From Candidatus Uhrbacteria bacterium (GTDB lineage Bacteria > Patescibacteriota > Patescibacteriia > 2-12-FULL-60-25), in the NCBI GenBank assembly GCA_014728435.1, contig WJLP01000101.1:1-6976 (forward strand): a stretch of 6,976 bases of DNA. Reading direction: 5' to 3'. Below are positions 4,375 to 6,976 of this stretch, piece after piece (the stretch's first letter is position 1; each line of letters begins with the position of its first letter). Under the pieces are notes generated by a model. The model did no database searches, was not told the DNA's origin, and was given only the letters and a program-made list of their open reading frames with translations. Made by a program: the position numbers and the translations under genes.

Positions 4375-5667
4375 ATGCAAAACACGACGCGCTTTGTGAT
4401 GATGCATGAAATCAACGGTTTTGACGACGCCGCCTTGGGCGTAAAACAAGAAGCCGGAATCGCTTATGACGCGGACGGCCATGTGCGAGTTACCAGCGGG
4501 CCGGCGCGCCGTTACCAAGGCCGCGCACTGCTCGCCGGTGATATCGTCTGCGCCACGCAAGATATCGATCTCGGCCACTTGCCGTTTCTCAAATCCGTGG
4601 GCTTGGCGCCCAACCAAGTCATCGTGGTACCGCATAATTACATGTTCCGCGGACTCAAAAACGAGCCGGCTCTAACCAAAGAACTGCGGTCCCGTTTCGA
4701 CCAAGGCGCGGGTGCTTGGTTTTTCCGCACCACCGCCCAAGAAGAAGAATTCGTTGCCGCGATGGGCCTTGATTGGGGCCGGATCTATTCCAGTCCGGCT
4801 GAATTGGGCGACATCTTTTCCGACAAAGGTTATTTTCGGCGCTGTATGCGCTCTTTGCGTCAAGAGCACCATCTTCCGCCGCACGCCATCCTCAACAAAG
4901 GCCATGCTTTGGCTCAAGCGTATCAAGTCGCTGAAACGGTACGCGCCATGAGCCAATCTATCGGCTTTTCGCAAGTACTTTTTAAGCGCACCAACCTGGT
5001 CAGCGGCGGTGGCTTTTGCATGTACAACGATCCGGCTCTGCCGCACTTCCTGCAAAGCAACCGCAATCACGATCTTATCGTCGAAACCGCTGTTTTGCCT
5101 CACGACTCAGTCAGTATTCACTGGTCCTTGCAAAACGGTAGAGCGGTCTGCATCGGTTGCAGTAAACTGCTCCGTGACGGCTTTGTGCACAAAGGCGGAG
5201 TCATCTCTTCCGGCGACACTGTTGTCGCGCCCGAGATCAAAGCCAAGCTCACAAGCATGACCGCGGCTTACGCCAACATGGCGGCCAAAGTTGGCTGTAA
5301 CGGAGTGCTGTGCTGTGACGCCGTCCTGGATCAAAGCGGCAATCATCTGTATCTCACGGAAGCCGACGTGCGTGTCGCGGCAACAAGCTACCTCTTCAAT
5401 ATCGCCCGCCGCCTCAAAGCCCCGTGGAGCGTGGCCGGTCGCATCATTACCGAGCCCGCGGACGAACTCAAAAAATATTCGGATCTCGAAGATAGGTTAA
5501 ACGGATTGCTCTACGACCCGGCCAAAGGCTACGGCGCGCTCACCTGCATGATCGACGGCCTGCGCCTGCCAAGCGCTCAACGCCGTGTCGGCTTGGTGTC
5601 TATCGCGCCAAACGCGCAAGATGCCGAAGCCATTCTCGATCAAGGCGGCAGCCTTCTCACCGCCTAA
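4375..5667 (+). CDS. ATP-grasp protein with PGM1-like C-terminus, putative peptide ligase
   Basis: This 430-aa protein fits the ATP-grasp layout. Residues 1-130 form a Rossmann-like pre-ATP-grasp region (GDIVCATQDIDLGHLP at 55-70). SDKGYFRRCMRSL (149-161) precedes a segment ending in the ATP-binding VLFKRTNLVSGGG (201-213, K204). E237 in IVETAV is the probable hinge. The metal-binding region is D315 and LTEADVRVAAT (327-337; E329, D331, R333), with Asp where most ATP-grasps have Asn. The end, GYGALTCMIDGL through RRVGLVSIAPNAQDAEAIL (385-421), resembles the C-terminal domain of the pheganomycin peptide ligase PGM1. Expected chemistry is ATP-dependent joining of a carboxylate to an amine through an acyl-phosphate; the substrate is unknown. 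The ATG at 4375 has GAGAGG 7 bases upstream; a GTG start at 4339 or 4341 would lie in the terminator hairpin. The gene is controlled by the attenuator upstream. Confidence 0.65.
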   Translation: MQNTTRFVMMHEINGFDDAALGVKQEAGIAYDADGHVRVTSGPARRYQGRALLAGDIVCATQDIDLGHLPFLKSVGLAPNQVIVVPHNYMFRGLKNEPALTKELRSRFDQGAGAWFFRTTAQEEEFVAAMGLDWGRIYSSPAELGDIFSDKGYFRRCMRSLRQEHHLPPHAILNKGHALAQAYQVAETVRAMSQSIGFSQVLFKRTNLVSGGGFCMYNDPALPHFLQSNRNHDLIVETAVLPHDSVSIHWSLQNGRAVCIGCSKLLRDGFVHKGGVISSGDTVVAPEIKAKLTSMTAAYANMAAKVGCNGVLCCDAVLDQSGNHLYLTEADVRVAATSYLFNIARRLKAPWSVAGRIITEPADELKKYSDLEDRLNGLLYDPAKGYGALTCMIDGLRLPSAQRRVGLVSIAPNAQDAEAILDQGGSLLTA

Positions 5668-5704
5668 ACCCCGCCTTTACCTTATTATTGGGTAGAGGTT
5701 TTTT
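5668..5704 (+). terminator. Intrinsic terminator of the ATP-grasp gene
   Basis: CCTTTACC (5674-5681) pairs with GGTAGAGG (5691-5698) as 8 bp with one G-U, a 9-base loop, and TTTTTT (5699-5704) after it. It begins a few bases past the stop codon and ends the unit before the next promoter. Confidence 0.85.
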
Positions 5705-5709
5705 GTAAC

Positions 5710-5738
5710 TTGCCAAGAACAACCCGTTTTATTAATAT
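5710..5738 (+). promoter_or_regulatory. Promoter of the 138-aa gene
   Basis: TTGCCA (5710-5715), a 17-base spacer and TAATAT (5733-5738) give a good sigma70 promoter. Transcription would start near 5745, just ahead of the AAGGAGGG site, so the untranslated leader is only about 15 bases. Confidence 0.7.
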
Positions 5739-5759
5739 GTGAATCGCAAGGAGGGAATC

Positions 5760-6176
5760 ATGAGCGTTGCCAATGAAAAAGCATTGATCGAACTTTATTT
5801 TCCCAGGATCGCCAACAGCGGGCAGTGCAAGAATCTGCTGGAAGAACTGATCGCCAGAGCGCAGGTTTACCATTTTACCGTTGTTAAGCCGGCGCGCGAT
5901 TGCCAAGATCCGGAGGAGGCCGATGGCATTTTGCGCACAACCGCGGCAGTGGTCAGGCAAACGGAATACCAAGAAGCGATCCGTGCCTTGCGCGATAGAG
6001 GAGTGGATCTGCCGATTCGCGATCTTGATGATTTTTGCGAAGCTGTTTGCCGCATATACCCCAAGCCTTCTCGCTCCTTGCCTCCGGTGATACGCCCCAA
6101 ACCCGTTTCAAAAACCGAAGGAGCAAACTTTCTCACAAAACTGCTCGACATGCTGCGCAAACCGCGCAAAGCCTGA
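5760..6176 (+). CDS. Hypothetical protein, 138 aa
   Basis: I do not recognise this family. The ATG at 5760 has a perfect AAGGAGGG ribosome site (5748-5755) and a good promoter. The first 100 residues look helical and globular: LIELYFPRI (9-17), NLLEELIARAQVYHF (25-39) and EYQEAIRALRDRGV (69-82). A Pro/Arg/Lys-rich linker follows (101-119), then a short basic amphipathic helix, NFLTKLLDMLRKPRKA (123-138), which might contact nucleic acid or membrane. Four cysteines (23, 48, 93, 97) show no metal motif. Residues 77-95 (LRDRGV, then DDFCEA) resemble residues 80-99 of the 118-aa protein downstream. It is a single-gene unit with its own terminator. Confidence 0.8.
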   Translation: MSVANEKALIELYFPRIANSGQCKNLLEELIARAQVYHFTVVKPARDCQDPEEADGILRTTAAVVRQTEYQEAIRALRDRGVDLPIRDLDDFCEAVCRIYPKPSRSLPPVIRPKPVSKTEGANFLTKLLDMLRKPRKA

Positions 6177-6203
6177 AAACCCCGCCAACTCGGTGGTTTT
6201 TTT
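6177..6203 (+). terminator. Intrinsic terminator of the 138-aa gene
   Basis: AACCCCG (6178-6184) pairs with CGG and GGTT (6191-6198) with one bulged T and a 6-base loop, followed by a run of seven T (6197-6203). The alternative CCGCC/GGTGG stem is also possible. It starts directly after the stop codon. Confidence 0.8.
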
Positions 6204-6235
6204 GCCAATTCATCGCAAAAATCATCCTCCTTCGG

Positions 6236-6264
6236 TTGACAAATTCTATAAAATATTCTTTAAT
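6236..6264 (+). promoter_or_regulatory. Promoter of the 118-aa gene
   Basis: A perfect TTGACA (6236-6241), a 17-base AT-rich spacer and TTTAAT (6259-6264) form the promoter. Transcription would start near 6271, just before AAGGAGGG, repeating the short-leader arrangement of the preceding gene. Confidence 0.75.
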
Positions 6265-6287
6265 AAACTTGGCCAAGGAGGGCTAAA

Positions 6288-6644
6288 ATGGCTCAAGCGC
6301 ATCAGATAACCGCTGTCAGAATCACAATTCAAGATTGTCATAACAGCACGGCCTGGGCGCGTATCGCTCCATATCTTTACAAGCTGTACGATGCTTGCCT
6401 GGCGCACAACCGGGCGCGCGAGGAAATGCTCCAAAGGATGTCGCCCACCCAAAGCGCAATCTACGAATTGCACAGCGAGAGCTACAAAAAAGCTCTAAAA
6501 AGCGTGGAGTTCCTGCAGGCCGAGCTGAGGCGCATGGGTGTACACTTCGAATATTCCCGCCACCCCGACATCTTCTGCGCCGCTTTCACCGAAGCTATGA
6601 TTGAAGAGTTCGGTGAAGTCGCTATGAAGGTTGCCGTCTATTGA
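6288..6644 (+). CDS. Hypothetical protein, 118 aa
   Basis: I do not recognise this family. The ATG at 6288 has AAGGAGGG (6275-6282) five bases upstream and a strong promoter. The protein appears all-helical and soluble: WARIAPYLYKLYDACLAHNRAREEML (23-48), a long charged helix over roughly 55-82, then GVHFEYSRHPDIFCAAFTEAMIEEFGE (84-110). Cysteines at 17, 37 and 97 form no motif. The LRRMGV to DIFCAA segment (80-99) resembles residues 77-95 of the upstream 138-aa protein, so the two may be distant paralogues; this rests on a handful of positions. The gene is a single-cistron unit ended by a perfect hairpin. Confidence 0.8.
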   Translation: MAQAHQITAVRITIQDCHNSTAWARIAPYLYKLYDACLAHNRAREEMLQRMSPTQSAIYELHSESYKKALKSVEFLQAELRRMGVHFEYSRHPDIFCAAFTEAMIEEFGEVAMKVAVY

Positions 6645-6681
6645 CTTTCTTTATCAATATCAAAACAAACCATCCATTCTC

Positions 6682-6703
6682 GAGCACAAACGTGCTCTTT
6701 TTT
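6682..6703 (+). terminator. Intrinsic terminator of the 118-aa gene
   Basis: GAGCAC-AAAC-GTGCTC (6682-6697) is a perfect 6-bp stem with a 4-base loop, followed by TTTTTT (6698-6703). It lies 37 bases past the stop codon. The 97 bases after it (6704-6800) show no supported feature. Confidence 0.9.
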
Positions 6704-6800
6704 AATCCTGATTTTCCGGACAGCCAAGCTTTATCCGATTGCATCAAGGTCGCTCAAGCGGCAGCCCTGTTAATCGGCTTATAATCTTAAAAATCCCGCT

Positions 6801-6826
6801 AAAAAAAAGATCCCCAATATGGGGAT
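6801..6826 (-). terminator. Intrinsic terminator of the zinc-finger gene
   Basis: On the minus strand ATCCCC-ATATT-GGGGAT (6810-6826) is a perfect 6-bp stem, followed after one C by eight T (6801-6808). It begins five bases past the stop codon at 6832. Confidence 0.88.
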
Positions 6827-6831
6827 AAATA

Positions 6832-6976
6832 TCACGATACGGCACGCAGCTTCTTTTCACCGCGCCTGCGTTTTTGATAACAAGCGTTACATTCACCTTT
6901 GCCATCCGCAAAGCGCTTGGCAATCTTACCAGGCCTTCCGCATTTGGCGCAGATTTCCGGCGATCGATTGCGCTGA
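6832..6976 (-). CDS. Partial CDS, C-terminal Cys4 zinc finger, basic tail
   Basis: The last 47 residues are visible; the start lies beyond the right edge. The segment contains CAKC and CNAC, a C-x2-C-x16-C-x2-C arrangement (visible residues 9, 12, 29, 32), followed by a strongly basic tail, YQKRRRGEKKLRAVS. Four cysteines at this spacing normally bind one zinc ion. The ECNACYQKRRR stretch recalls the LCNAC plus basic tail of GATA-type fingers, whose central spacing is 17-18. DNA or RNA binding is therefore plausible but inferred. The reading is supported by the stop codon followed directly by a good terminator on the same strand. The rest of the protein could hold other domains. Confidence 0.75.
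   Translation of the reverse strand, partial: QRNRSPEICAKCGRPGKIAKRFADGKGECNACYQKRRRGEKKLRAVS

Noticed and set aside
4672..5103. 143-codon minus-strand frame within the ATP-grasp gene
   Set aside because: It is a shadow of a strongly coding opposite strand with no SD, promoter or recognisable domain.
5867..6208. 113-codon minus-strand frame across the 138-aa gene
   Set aside because: It runs through the terminator and has no initiation signals; the plus frame has SD, promoter and terminator.
6692..6784. 30-codon plus-strand frame ending in VAQAAALLIGL
   Set aside because: It could start only at a GTG inside the terminator hairpin, has no SD, and is too short to support as a gene or remnant.

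Overview
The window looks like a stretch of a small bacterial genome, most likely Candidate Phyla Radiation (Patescibacteria, Parcubacteria-like). This is an inference from style: very short, mostly unrecognisable proteins, nearly every gene a single cistron with its own promoter and intrinsic terminator, strong AAGGAGGG ribosome sites on some genes and none on others, an IS200-like REP-associated transposase, and an MTH1-like Nudix hydrolase. No rRNA, tRNA or CRISPR was seen. No stretch longer than 300 bases lacks a gene.

Layout. 1-1240: a minus-strand gene entering from the left edge (only its start is visible), a 149-aa minus-strand orphan and a divergent 144-aa plus-strand orphan. The two minus promoters share an identical 13-base block around the -35 box. 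1208-2237: a bidirectional terminator, a 223-aa acidic, probably disordered protein and a DUF167/YggU protein (both minus). 2276-2767: a RAYT (HUH/Y1) transposase whose coding sequence carries palindromic hairpin DNA. 2833-4142: a membrane-anchored slipin (minus) divergent from an MTH1-type Nudix hydrolase (plus). 4212-5667: promoter, Phe-rich leader peptide, antiterminator/terminator pair, then a 430-aa ATP-grasp protein with a PGM1-like C-terminus. 5710-6703: two small orphan genes, each with its own promoter, Shine-Dalgarno site and terminator. 6801-6976: the C-terminal end of a minus-strand zinc-finger protein.

The most interesting element is at 4212-4374. A 14-codon leader ORF (MLTSVFGFFFFSPA, five Phe) ends on a stop codon that touches an 8-base segment complementary to the 5' arm of an intrinsic terminator. 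This is the geometry of classical ribosome-mediated attenuation. It would make the ATP-grasp ligase respond to charged tRNA-Phe, although no aromatic biosynthesis gene is adjacent.

A second theme is initiation. Genes without a Shine-Dalgarno site (223-aa protein, slipin, Nudix hydrolase, leader peptide, perhaps DUF167) have a -10-like hexamer ending exactly 8 bases before their ATG, which predicts leaderless mRNAs. The genes with strong SD sites have ordinary leaders.
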